From Mermis nigrescens (taxonomy: Eukaryota > Nematoda > Enoplea > Mermithida > Mermithidae): 64,000 nucleotides of DNA. Positions within the stretch are counted from its first letter, which is position 1. Each line of letters opens with the position of its first letter. The translations under genes and the position numbers were made by a program. Positions 33,753-44,541 of this stretch are shown here, in pieces. A model generated the notes under the pieces. That model searched no databases. It was not told where the DNA came from and was given only the letters and a program-made list of their open reading frames with translations. Where the stretch lies: contig JAVLUZ010000142.1 in the NCBI GenBank assembly GCA_036768485.1, forward strand, positions 2,541,848 to 2,605,847, in the 5' to 3' direction.

Positions 33753-36626
33753 TTGTTCGCATAAGTAGTTCAAGCTCTGTTCTTCATTAGCGCTAATCCG
33801 CAATTGCTGATATCACAAAACAGTGAATTTTTATCATGTATATTTATTAAAACGCTAGAGCAATTGTTTAACTGTGCTAACCTACTCGTTAAGTGTGCAA
33901 GCATGCTCGCTTTAACATGCGAAGATGGAGTGAAACACTGCGGGCGTAATTATTACAATTGCTCGTTTGTTGACGCGTTTTTCTATTGGCTAACTAAAAA
34001 ATTTGAATACTACATCTCACCATTTTTTTCTTTTCTTTTCTATCAGTCTGGTCGCTCTTTATTCTACCGTTCGATTTGGATCACCGCTATTCATCGCTGA
34101 CTTTGCCATCGTCAGTTATTGATTCCGCGATCAATGTTTAAGCGTCTTGTTTTACATATTAAACTAGACTATTGGTCGTCGCGTCTTTTGTTAGCGGTTC
34201 TGTGAAGCCGTGCCGTCTATTTGGTTGTGCTCCATCCGTCCTATATATTATTAGGTGCGTAGATTAGTTATGACTGCCCTCATTAAGAAGAATTAAGAAG
34301 ACTTTTCTTTATTAAACTTAAATTGCTTCATAACTTGTTGTCTCATTTTCTTAGCCTGTTAAAATACGCATTGGGAAGATATATAATTCAGCCCCAAATC
34401 GCTACCTAAATTGCTGCCCGAATTCCCATTGCCTTTAGGCACATAGTTGTCAGTGGACAACTCCCCGAGGCTAATCTATCCCTGATCTCAATAGCCATTA
34501 GTTACATAGTTGCTAGGTATTTCGCACAACTCCTCAAGGCTAATTAATTCCTGTATTTACCATGGAACTCAAAGCTATTCAGCCTTACCTGTAGACAATT
34601 TATCACACAACGTGATGGTCCTCAAGTTAACCCGAAAAGTTAACGTTACACATTGGCATCCAAAAATTGGATTCTATGGGTATTTAGCCTTCTGAGGGGT
34701 GCATACCCTCCAAACCCCACACGCCACGTGTGGTCAAGGGTCCCCCAGAGGGAAAGATAAGAAATCAACAAAGTGCGCCTAAAACACCACTACCTCAGGT
34801 TTTTAGCGTACTTTTCAGCTAGTAACACAAAATTTCCCTGGTCTTCGCGGCGGATTTATTGTTGATGTATAGTTTTGTGTTCTAACCCGCTCAAATTTGA
34901 GATAGACATGGAGAGCATGTGAATCTTTTCCGGCGCTATGCGCTGATGTCACTCCTTTAAGTGTCCGGCACCTTAAAGTTTTCGGCCGGACACTTTGAGG
35001 TACCTCAAAGTGTCATCGGGCTATATTAAAGTGTATAAATATAAAAAAGAAAATGTTTTACAAGTAATTAAAAGTTAAATTATTTAAAAGTGTGATTGAA
35101 AAAATACTTAATTCAGACTCTAATGAATCAAAAAGAATTAATTAGTTGAGAGTTTGATGAATTAATTAGTTGTAGTTAATTAATTAAGAGTCGATTAATT
35201 AATTAATTCGGATTATTTAATTAATAATTATTTAAAGATTGATAGTTATTTAATTAATTAGTTCATGTTGATTAGTGATTAATTTAGAGTTATTGTTTAT
35301 AATTTTACTGAGTTAATTTGAATCAATTAGAATTGTACGTAATTAGGATACAATTGATTAATTGATATTAATTAACTAATTAAGTGTTAAATTAATCAAT
35401 TAGGACTTTATCAAGTACTAACTTACTTAACAGAATGATAGATAAATAGTAAATTAATTAATTAATTGAGGTTTATTAATTCATTTAAGATTAACTGAGG
35501 AATTAAGAGTTTATTTTAACAATCAATAATTTAATTTAAATGGGAATAATTGATTTGGAGTCAGAATAAGGAAGGATTTTCTAATTTTGATAATTAAAAT
35601 ATAAAAAAGAGAATGAAAACTGATTTAAAAAAATACTTAAAATAAAGAAATTAAAAATTATGAAGTCTAAATTATGAATTTAGAGAGATCGGGTCCGAAT
35701 TCTACCCATTTTAGCTGCACGTGTTCATATAGTCAAATAGTAGGCACATTTTTCGGTGATGTCTCAACAACACCCCACCAGTTGTAACAGCCCCACCGTC
35801 CCAACAGCCCCACAAATAATCCCAACAGCCTCACCAGTCCCGACAGCCACTCTTATCCCAACAGCCACACTTATCCCAACACCCCTACCAAACCAACAGC
35901 CTCACTGACCCAACAGTCCTGCCGTCTTATCAGTTCAACCAGTCCTACCAATCGCTGCAATCGCTATTATACAAGAAATGTGCTTTAAAGCAGGACGTCC
36001 TAACAGTCCCACCAGTCCTACCAATTGCTGCAATCGCTATTTTACAAGAAATGTGCTTTAAAGCAGGCGGATGTAGAATAATGCCTTTAGTTGTTAGATA
36101 GGATGATAAAAAAACATTTTGTAAATTCGAGCCAGCAAAAGTTACAACAAGCTTAATCAGTGGCAGATAAAGTGAAGCATACAGGAACGGGGGGGGTCAT
36201 CCGGCAATGAAAGTTCCCCCCAGAATTCGCGATTTTCTAGAAAAATCGTAGAAAACGTTCTGTTTTAGCTTTTTAAGCCATCTTTCAGTTCTAAAGTGTC
36301 AATTTTTTCGGCGCTTTAACAGCAATCATTGAGTGTCTATTAAATTTTATAAAATTTTTCGCGCCGGTTTTTTATGTTTTAACCGTGTAGTAAGAAATAG
36401 CGTTGTCAGAAACGCTAAAAATGAATTTTTGACACATATTTATAGTCTTTGAGCCTAGAAAGGCACTTTAGATACATTTTTAGGTATCACCCATAGAATT
36501 CGCGTGCTGTAGGCATGTGAAGCGGATTCGAAGATTTTTAGTGGTAGGTCTTGAATTTCTGTCCTGTTGTGGTGAATATGAAAAATGTGTAAAAAAACCT
36601 GTCAAATGCATTCAAATTCTATTAAG
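33753..36626. other. No exon supported; AT-rich and minisatellite DNA
   Basis: Holds a truncated family A piece (34651-34733). It also holds one end of the TTAAAGTGTCCGGCACC family (34943-35035), which is also the end motif of the element at 41381, and a long TTAATTAA-rich stretch (35040-35690). A degenerate family D copy lies at about 36190-36540. The open frame 33804-34100 has no confirming signals. Confidence 0.45.
35767..36066. repeat. CCCAACAGCC minisatellite and a 66-bp tandem duplication
   Basis: From 35767 to about 35950 the unit CCCAACAGCCNCACC (about 14-16 bp) repeats irregularly. It runs into a segment beginning CCAGTCCTACCAAT (35939) that is repeated at about 36013, both copies including TACAAGAAATGTGCTTTAAA. 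Confidence 0.8.
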
Positions 36627-36778
36627 ATTGCCTCCAAATACGAGCTAAAGGGCACAGTTGCGTCGGCGATTCAGAAGGCTGCTTATCTAGGCCCCAAAAT
36701 ATTACATCAATTATGTTCCACAATTCCGCCGACCCATACGTTAGCCGTTTATAATGCCAGAATCGAATTACTCCACAG
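36627..36778 (+). CDS. Post-BTB helical exon of a second BTB-family gene
   Basis: Acceptor TTCTATTAAG ends at 36626. The exon starts in phase 0 like its paralogue at 24023. It encodes IASKYELKGTVASAIQKA, then GPKILHQLCSTIPPTHTLAVY and NARIELLH, matching the helical part of the 24-kb exon (for example TLAVY against SLAIY). It ends ...CAC AG in phase 2 at the donor GTCTGG. The donor is weak beyond GT because the intron arose within a duplicated insertion site. No BTB exon was found upstream within reach, so the gene is partial here. It is probably related in function to the 17.7-24.4-kb gene. Confidence 0.62.
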
Positions 36779-36833
36779 GTCTGGCATAATTATAGTACCT
36801 GGGACTTCAATTGGGCATGGGGGTCTGGGGGTA

Positions 36834-36966
36834 CCATAGGTGTGCAGCACCAAAATTCTGGGAGAAGGAGTGCAAGATTTTTGAAAGGTCAAAAAATGAT
36901 CTTAAAAATGGTGGTCTGGTGAAATAAACATAATTTTTGAATGGTTCTCATCGAGCACTATGCAAA
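36834..36966 (+). mobile_element. MITE family A, truncated
   Basis: Starts CATAGGTGTGCAGCACC and stops after CATCGAGCACTATG. The second half is missing. Confidence 0.7.
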
Positions 36967-37193
36967 GACCGTGGATCCCGTTGAAATCAAGGCTCCTGGC
37001 TCCATTTTTTCCAGGCTGATTTTCAAGGCAGGTTTTCCTCACCTAGCATCGGGTGAGGCCGTACAAACACAGCAACCATAATTTTTCCTGAAATCATTAC
37101 CCTAGCTGGACGTAAAGAAAACCCACCTTGCAGAACAATCCTCGTTTAAAAAATTTCCAAAAATCATTACGGCCTTAAAACACTACTCGTCAT

Positions 37194-37450
37194 CACACCT
37201 GGGTGTGGGGGGTTGGGGGGTATGCACCCCCAGAAACCAAAATCCCCGCCCCCAGAAATCAAAATACCCCCTGAAATCAATTTTTGAAATTTTTGTTCGG
37301 TTTGTCGCAATTTTTTGATGCCAATGGATAGTGCTTGATGAGAAACGTCGAAAAATGGTGTTTTTATCGCCATACCACCATTTTTAAGGACATTTTTTGA
37401 CCTTCAAAAAATCTTGCATCCCCCCAGAATTTTCTTGCTGCCCACGTATC
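37194..37450 (-). mobile_element. MITE family A, first unit of a tandem pair
   Basis: Preceded by CTCGTCAT at 37186-37193 and followed by the identical CTCGTCAT at 37451-37458. Starts CACACCTGGGTGTGG and ends TGCTGCCCACGTATC. The octamer fits the hAT target preference (T second, A seventh). Confidence 0.88.
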
Positions 37451-37458
37451 CTCGTCAT

Positions 37459-37703
37459 CATATTTGGGAGTGGGGGGTTTAGGGTTTGCACCCCCGGAAA
37501 CCAAAAACCTTCTCCCCCAGAAACCAAAATACCCTCCCAGCAGATTGAATTTTTGAATTTTTTTGTTTTTTTCGCAATTTTTGATGCCAATGGATAGTGC
37601 TCGATGAGAAACGTTAAAAAATGGTGTTTTTCTTACCATACCACCATTTTTTGACCTTTGAAAAATCTTGCACCCCCTAGAGTTTTGATGCCGCCCACCT
37701 ATT
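37459..37703 (-). mobile_element. MITE family A, second unit of the tandem pair
   Basis: Lies between the second and third perfect copies of CTCGTCAT (37451-37458 and 37704-37711), in the same orientation as the first unit and about 250 bp long. The two units differ at many positions, so they are not a very recent duplication. Confidence 0.88.
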
Positions 37704-38250
37704 CTCGTCATACCTACATAATATGCGCATATTTAGGTACAGTTCAAAAAACACGTTTGACTTGTGCTCTTAGTCAATAAATCGATTCACATGAAGAACA
37801 CATGAAGTACATACGGCTTCATGCAGACGTGCACAGCATGGAAATTCTGGGGTTGATGTTTTAAGGTGTCTTATTTTGGGGTCAGAAATGGCATGTACGC
37901 GTTAAAAGATCATTTCTCGGCGTTTCTTACGATGCTCAATCTTTCTAAGGCAAAAACAAAAAAAATTTGAATCAAACAATAGATTCGAATAAATTGGAAA
38001 AAATGTAGTCAAAAAATGAGTAAGTGGCATGGAGCGCCGAAAATTTGACACTTTTGAGCAAATAGAAAGCTAAAAACGCTTCAGCAGAACCTTTTCTAAG
38101 AACTTTTCAGAATTTTTTGGAAAATGAGGAATTCTGAGCGGGGGAGCGGAAAACTTTCTGGGGGTTGGGTTAAAAGTTTTCTGACGGGTGGTGAACTCCA
38201 GACCTCCCTCAGGATTGTTTATGGTTCCTGGTACTATAATTATGTTACAG

Positions 38251-38458
38251 GTCTTTCGGCTTCGAATCGCACGATTTCGGAAATAGTGGATCTGAGAAGC
38301 AGCCTTGTTCTTATTGCTGTGACACTGCGGAATCGTGCGACAATTACAAACAATGTGATCGGTCGGTTTGTTCCGATTGCAGATTGTCAATTATTTGCGA
38401 CAGAGATTTTCATAAATGCAGGGTGTATTTGGATGAAACAATATTTTCTAAATTGTTC
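38251..38458 (+). CDS. Cys-rich (zinc-binding-like) exon of the second BTB-family gene
   Basis: Acceptor ATTATGTTACAG ends at 38250. One base completes the phase-2 codon of the previous exon (AG+G, Arg). The frame then reads SFGFESHDFGNSGSEK and a Cys-rich stretch with CSYCCD, CDNYKQCDRSVCSDC and CDRDFHKC, which resembles the Cys block after the helices of the 24-kb exon. The 3' limit is uncertain: a GTGTGTG donor is possible at 38459, otherwise the frame runs on into the MITE at 38496. The domain is probably structural zinc-binding; the partner is unknown. Confidence 0.58.
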
Positions 38459-38495
38459 GTGTGTGACCATACATTTTGGAAGTGGGGGTTTCAAC

Positions 38496-38769
38496 CACAC
38501 CTGGACGTGGAGGGTGGGGTTCGGGGAGGTATGCATCCCCCGAGAATCCAAAATACCCGCCCCCCCAGAAATCAAAATACCCCCACCCAGAATTCAATTT
38601 ATGAAATTTTTGTGTTTTTTCGCAATTTTTTTGATGCCAATCGGTAGTGCTCGATGAGAAACGTCGAAAAATGGTGTTTTTTCGCCATACCACCATTTTG
38701 AAAGCCATTTTTTACCTTTGAAAAATCTTGCATTCCCCCTCCCCAGAATTTTGGTGCTGCTCACGTATG
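38496..38769 (-). mobile_element. MITE family A copy with perfect 8-bp duplication
   Basis: Flanked by GTTTCAAC at 38488-38495 and 38770-38777. It starts CACACCTGGACGTGG and ends GTGCTGCTCACGTATG. The open frames on both strands here are products of the MITE. Confidence 0.9.
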
Positions 38770-38777
38770 GTTTCAAC

Positions 38778-39665
38778 CCCTCCTTCCCAAAAATTTTTCA
38801 CCTTCCTATAATTTTCGATTTTCCAAAAGAAACCCCAAAAAATCGTAGAAAATGTGCTGTTTTAAGCATTTTCAGCGATCATTTGACTCGAACACCGAAT
38901 TTTCGGCACTTCGCTCCATACATATCTTTTTGACTTCAAGTTTTTTGAATTTTTTCGATATTGTTTAAAACTTTTTACGCTTCAAAAAGGTAGAGCATCG
39001 TCGGAAACACCAAAAAATGACGTTTTTGACGCATATCATCGTTTCTTTAGTAAAAAAAACACTTCTAAATCCCTCCCCCTCCAGAATTCTCATGTTATGC
39101 ATGAATGTTCGTGACGTTACGGTTTTTAGTTTTTCGGGAATAATTTTCGCTGGCATAAGGACTTTGGGATCGTCTTCATACGTGTACGAAGATTTTCAGG
39201 AGGACAAAAATGTAAGAACATCTAAAATTCCCGAAAATTTTCTGCGCCGGAATGAATATAATTGTCTGTTCTGTATGTCTTTGTAGAGACAAAAATTGCC
39301 ACGAAAAAGGTAAAAACCGTCTGCTGTTTTGTAAAATTTTTTGTACTTTTCATCACCCGAAACCAATAAATTGGCGAAACTAAAAGATCGAAAGGAAGAG
39401 TTTTTCCTTATCCCCAAATTTTACATCTGTACGAAGACTTTTTGAAAAAAAACTTGTACTATATTTTTCAGAAGTTTCGAGTATTGTAGCAAAAATATTT
39501 TGGACAGAACGTACCTCATGGAAGAGGAACAATTTTGTACAAAAATTCGTGCCGCATCGGTATCTGGACTCTGATATTTAAAAGAAAAGTGAGATTTAGG
39601 ATTTTTCGAAATACCGTGAAACCCCACTTTTCCCGAATATTCGAAAATAGTTTCAATTATTCATT
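38778..39665. other. No exon supported; degenerate family D repeat
   Basis: The segment 38778-39120 resembles family D in reverse orientation (GACGTTTTTGACGCATAT, CCCCCTCCAGAATTCTCATG). The rest is unassigned. Confidence 0.45.
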
Positions 39666-40264
39666 TACAGTCGAACTCGGATAAGTGCAACTGCTCGGGA
39701 TGCCAAAAAAAGTTGCACTTAAGCGATGTTGCACTTAAGCAAGGTTTCACTCATAGGATGTGTCTTATGAAATTTCGAAAAAGTTTGCTCTTACTCGAGG
39801 TGTCTCTAGAACAGTGCAAAATTGAAAGCGTCCAAAATTTCCAGTTTTTGGGCTATGGAGAATGTAGTAATTTTTTTGGAATAGCAGCCATTCTTATAAC
39901 GTAATTATGTATCAATTTTGGACAAAATGCTGAAAAACATATTGGAAAAAGTAAAATCCAACAATGAGGCATACATAATAATGAAAGAACAACAAAATGA
40001 TTAGGGATACACCAGTAACATTCTTGAAAAGCATGATGGTGCACGAAAAAAATGCGCTTGTTTAGCAGACATTCATCTTCCATTCTAAAAAGTTGTAGTT
40101 ACGCATATGGTTGCACTTAAGCGAGTATTGCAGCTACCTGAGTTGCATTTATCCGAGGTGCAACCACACGTAAACCATAGGGAAGAAAATCGGGAAATGA
40201 AAGTCTGTTGCATGTAACCGAGGTTGCGCCTTATCAGAGTTGCACTTATCCGAGTTCGACTGTA
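39666..40264. mobile_element. 0.6-kb pogo/Tigger-like MITE
   Basis: The left end TACAGTCGAACTCGGATAAG and the reverse complement of the right end, TACAGTCGAACTCGGATAAG, are identical over 20 bases and continue TGCAAC. The terminal TA dinucleotides fit a TA target duplication. Several internal copies of TTGCACTTAAGCGA/TTGCACTTATCCGA form subterminal repeats. No transposase domain is recognisable in the short open frames. Confidence 0.82.
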
Positions 40265-41380
40265 ATTCGTTTTATCCGTCTTTTATGCGAACAAGGCCAA
40301 AATTCTAGGCGTCTTGGATTATTGAAACTAATATTTTGAAGCTTTAAAACGGGGCTGAAGATTAACGGTAGAAGCAGGGAAGGTCATTTTTTGCCTTTCT
40401 CATCAAGTTCTATTGATAAAATAAAATAAATTAGAATTGTGCTTGGTACTTGATAAAAATTTTTAATTAAAAAATTAAATTTTCCGCTTTAATTAAATAG
40501 GTAAAAGCGAAATAAGTCTTAAAACGGAATTCCAAGGCCCGACACGACTTCTTTGTTTTCCAATTTACTAATCATACATGGCCAGCTACTAAATTCTGGG
40601 GGTCTGCGTGTGGTGTAAAGTGACAAGAATCGCAAAAAACATGTCGGAAAATTCGCTGGGTCTATTGGTTTTTTGGAAGCGGGATCTGCCGGATTCTCCG
40701 GGAGGGGGAGGGCTAGAGCCTAAACCAAAGAAGTACAGCATGTCCAATATGGAAAGGGGTAGTCGTAAGCCGATCTGGGGAATGGTCAAAAATTAAGCTT
40801 TCTAAGCCAAAATGACCTCATTCACTGGTATAAATGCAAAAATGGTCCTAAAACTACGTTATTCAACACTTTCTGGTCAATGTCAATTATTTTTAAACGA
40901 AAATGTTCACTCTTCATTCCTTTTTGGCCTTCCTTTTGCGTCTTTATTCCCAGGAAATTTCCAATTTTCTTATTCTAGGAGTCTAGACCACATAGCGGTG
41001 TGGGGGTTGGGCTTACACCCCTTCATAGAATGCGGTAGACTCCAAAAAATCGATAGACCCCCATGACATGTTTTTTAGGGTATTTTTAGCAGTTTTACAC
41101 CGTCCAGACCCCCTGAATTTGACTGCTGTCAATATATGGCCTAGCTCCCAAACCCCCTTTCCCCACTCCATGTGTTTTGTTTACTATTTCTAACGGGTGA
41201 GGCGCCTTGACTCTAAAGTGCTGTCCAGTTTTTCATATTTATTCGCACATACATACGCTTGGTAATAAAAAAATCAACGTAAACTAGGATCATTTCAGAA
41301 TATTGTTATTTTCGCATCGTTTTTTTGACCATTTGTCTTCTACATATATTTACTGTTGAATACGTCCAATATTTAGTTTT
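40265..41380. other. No exon supported; family C and E relics
   Basis: Copies or fragments similar to families C and E fill 40560-41160 (GGCCAGCTACTAAATTCTGG, GACTGCTGTCAATATATGG). No coding signal. Confidence 0.45.
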
Positions 41381-42932
41381 GCCGGTGTCACACGTTAAAG
41401 TGTCCGGCACCTTAAAGTGTCCGGCCGGACACTCTACATAAGGTACCTTAAAGTGTCCGGGTATACCTTAAAGTGTCCGGGCCACAATAACGTGCTTAAA
41501 AGCGAGAAAAAATGTATTTAAACATTGGGATAGAGCGGGCATCATATGTAAACTTTAAAGGATAGGGTTTGAACCCCTAAAATCCAAAGTCTCTCTCCAA
41601 ATTGGTAGGTCCGAAGAATTGAATAATTTAGCGTTTTTTGCAGTTATGCTCCATCTGACTGTCAGAATTTGGCCCACTGCCCATGTAAAGTAGCAGGCAT
41701 TTAACAGCCCACAGTTTTGGGTGGGGGTTCGCCGACCATTAGGGGGGAGTGCGCACACTTCAATTTTTATTTTAAAATTGGAAGAATACACCTAAAGTGG
41801 CTAGAAATCGCAAGTTTTTGCACAAAATCGAGGAGAGGGAATAAACAATTTATGTTTATTTATACTTATATTTTTATATTTACGACTTTGTTTATGGGAA
41901 TCTTCACCCCCTTATTACATGTATGAATGGTAGCATGGTAGGCAGTATATAAAATGAAGTCTTAGCATGTCTTATTAGAATCATGAGTGAATGGAACCGT
42001 GTGCAGTTTACTTGTTTTTCATATTTAAAACAGGAGACTGATTAGTTTATATTTAGCTGAATCATGTTATTTTGCTACTCAATTTGTGTACCTACTATTT
42101 GATGCATATTTTGACGATTTTTTTATGAATAGTGTAGCATCATAAGTAATCAATTATTAACGCGATAAAACTACAGACAGTAACATCATCCATTGCATAA
42201 ATCTTAAGAGGTATCTACATATATATGTATGTCAGTATGAGAAATTAAGCTTGTTTCCAGAATTATGATTCGATCCAAAAAACCTTGCATAATTAATTCT
42301 GTTCGTATGTACATATTATAGCGTTGAATTAAGAACCAAAATAACATTTTTTAAATTCTTGATTAAATATCCATCGACAGTAATAAATTGACTAATCAAA
42401 TATCGATAAAATTCACAACATTTATGACTGAAATTCATAAATATCATCGATTGTTCCTCACGAAAGTTATTTTTATAATCGATATTATCTCCAAGTTCGC
42501 TAAACGACGCCACGATGCGACAAATTGTTCTTAATGTATCGGCTTGCTTGTATTTATGTACCTACCTCAATACATTGTACAAGGTTCGTGCATGTACATG
42601 CTACTTAACTAATTGTACAGCGAGTGATATGTGTGGGCGTATATGCGTACGTATACTCAGCGTAACCACACGTGGGCGTGGGGGTTTGGGGGGTATGCAC
42701 CCCCCTAGGAGTTGAAATACCACCCCCTACAGAAATCCAAATACCCCCTCCCCAGAATTCAAATGCCATTGGATAGTGCTCAATGAGAAACGTCGAAAAA
42801 TGGTGTTTTTTTCGCCATACGACCACTTTTAAGACCATTTTTTAACCTTTGGAAATTTTTCACCCCCTCCCCAGAATTTCTATGCTGCCCACCTATGAGC
42901 GTAACCCGGGCACTTTAAGGTGTGACACCGGC
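41381..42932. mobile_element. 1.55-kb element with GCCGGTGTCACAC ends
   Basis: The TIR GCCGGTGTCACACGTTAAAG at the left and GCCGGTGTCACACCTTAAAG (reverse complement of the right) match at 19 of 20. Several internal TTAAAGTGTCCGG repeats follow the left end. No clear target duplication is visible. The interior carries a family A MITE (42667-42897) and a 65-codon minus-strand frame (42316-42513) starting MASFSELGDNIDYKNNF, of unknown meaning. The same end motif occurs alone near 34943-35035. Confidence 0.65.
42667..42897 (-). mobile_element. MITE family A copy with perfect 8-bp duplication
   Basis: Flanked by AGCGTAAC at 42659-42666 and 42898-42905. The ends CACACGTGGGCG and, in reverse complement, CATAGGTGGGCA define the family's short imperfect TIR. 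Inserted in the 41381-42932 element. Confidence 0.9.
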
Positions 42933-43179
42933 TTAATGCTTTTTGCAATTATGTGTTTGGAATTTTGGTTTTATCAGAGTTTTTGAATTTTTAGTCTTTT
43001 TGGATTGGATCTGATTTTGGCATAATTCTACAAATTAAGCCAATTCCGCGTTATTGCTTTGGCATAATCTTGAATTTTTTCCTTTTCCCACTTTGACTTT
43101 CTATATAATAACAGTATTATTTCGGTTATGCATTGTATTTGGAAAATAATGTTCGTGTTTTGTGCTTGTTTCACGTTAC

Positions 43180-44541
43180 GGCATAATTGTAGTACCGTGG
43201 ACCACACATGGGCGTGGGGGGGGTTTGGGGGGTATGCACCCCCCAGAAGTTGAAATACCCCCCCCAGAAATCAAAATACCCCCAGAAAAAATTTTTTGCT
43301 TATTTAGCAATTTTTTGCTGCCATTGGATAGAGCTTGATGAGAGACGTCGAAAAATGGTGTTTTTTTGCCATACGACCACTTTTAAGACCATTTTTTGAC
43401 CTTTAAAAATTTTTCACCCCCCCCCCCCTCAGAAATTTTTCATCCCCCCCAGAATTTCGGTGCTGCCCACCTATGCCAGGGACCCGTACTTTGTGTGTGC
43501 CTATGCACTTTAAGTAAATCGATTTTTTGTAGTAACTGCAACTGCAATAAAGTTAGTTTTAAATCTTGAAATCAATGGTGTGCGAAAGATTACATCGGCA
43601 ATGTAGGTGACTAGAAGGTTATAAGGTCTCAACGCATCGCACTCAGCTGTTTGAAACTAATCTTACGCTTACAAGGAATACATTCGAGGTTTTTTTAAAT
43701 TTCCAGAACGAACTAGAAGGATTCAGAACATGAGACATAGCTCATTAGTAATAACATACAATTTTCTAGCTATTCAATGAAAAAAATTTTGAAATAAGTC
43801 AGAAACTCACAAAATAAGAGCTGAAAACATCAAACGTTACATTATGACAGCCTTCCTGGCGGCCATATTAAAAAACTGGAATTCTTAAACATTAAAAAAT
43901 GTTCATAAACATTGAAAAATATGAAACATGGCGCGAGTAAAATGCATACCTTAAGGGGGCAGCCATATTGGAAAAAGATTAAATTGAAATTGCAGAACGA
44001 ACTATCCAGTAGCACGAAAAAGAAAAAGAGTGAAATTTAGAGCACCAAAATATCTAACTATTTTGCTATTTTTCAAAATATGAAACAAAACCTTTATACT
44101 GTAGTGATCATGCAAAGTTTGAGCACTTTTTAGAGCCAAGCATACTGTAGACACTGTACACATAAGCTAGCACAACTTTTCTTGGCAAAATAGTCTCGTT
44201 TAAAATTATCTACCCAGAACACTTTATTTTATTGAAATCCATCAACTGGTTCGTGCCTTAAACTCAAAAACAGCCATTTCACTGAAAAGCATGATTCGAT
44301 GGTAAGGAGTTATAGTTGCTTTGGCCTGCATCTATACTGCAATTGCATGGTATTATATAATTTGTATAACTATAACCTTCTAGTCACCTAAATTGCCGAT
44401 GTAATCTTTCGTACACCATTGATTTCAAGATTTAAAACTTAGTTTATTGCAGTTACAGTTACTACAAAAAAATCAATTGACGTAAAGTGCATGGGCAGTG
44501 GGCATACAGAAAGTACGGGTCCCTGGTACTACAATTATGCC
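43180..44541. mobile_element. Second member of the GGCATAATTRTAGTACC transposon family
   Basis: The ends GGCATAATTGTAGTACC at left and (reverse complement) right are identical over 17 bases. The target duplication CACGTTAC is perfect at 43172-43179 and 44542-44549. Ignoring a MITE near the left end, the inverted repeat extends about 170 bp: GACCCGTACTTT, TTTTTTGTAGTAACTG and GATTACATCGGCAAT occur in both arms. No transposase frame is visible. This copy shows that the family is a genuine TIR transposon with 8-bp duplications, supporting the intron element at 36783. Confidence 0.9.
43203..43475 (-). mobile_element. MITE family A nested in the 43180-44541 element
   Basis: Its octamers CCGTGGAC (43195-43202) and CCAGGGAC (43476-43483) match at 6 of 8. 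The unbroken opposite arm of the host element reads CCAGGGAC, which confirms the original target. Confidence 0.85.

Larger units (their letters stand above)
36783..38246. mobile_element. DNA transposon forming an entire intron (introner-like)
   Basis: The element is flanked by a perfect 8-bp duplication, ACAGGTCT, at 36775-36782 and 38247-38254. Its ends are GGCATAATTATAGTACCTGG and, in reverse complement, AACATAATTATAGTACCAGG (17 of 20 matching). Because the duplicated octamer contains AG|GT, the left copy supplies the GT donor (36779) and the right copy the AG acceptor (38249-38250). Splicing 36779-38250 removes the element plus exactly 8 bp and restores one uninterrupted coding sequence. 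The inside is largely later MITE insertions: A at 36834-36966, 37194-37450 and 37459-37703, and D at about 37826-38190. No transposase remains. Confidence 0.85.

Noticed and set aside
37167..37711. Several Pro/Gly/Lys-rich frames over family A MITEs, here and at 18.5, 38.5, 43.2 and 48.7 kb
   Set aside because: They recur wherever the MITE occurs, on both strands, and are translations of the repeat.
38124..38657. 177-codon plus-strand frame as one protein
   Set aside because: It joins transposon end, exon and MITE in a frame different from the Cys-rich coding frame; the spliced frame from 38251 is better supported.
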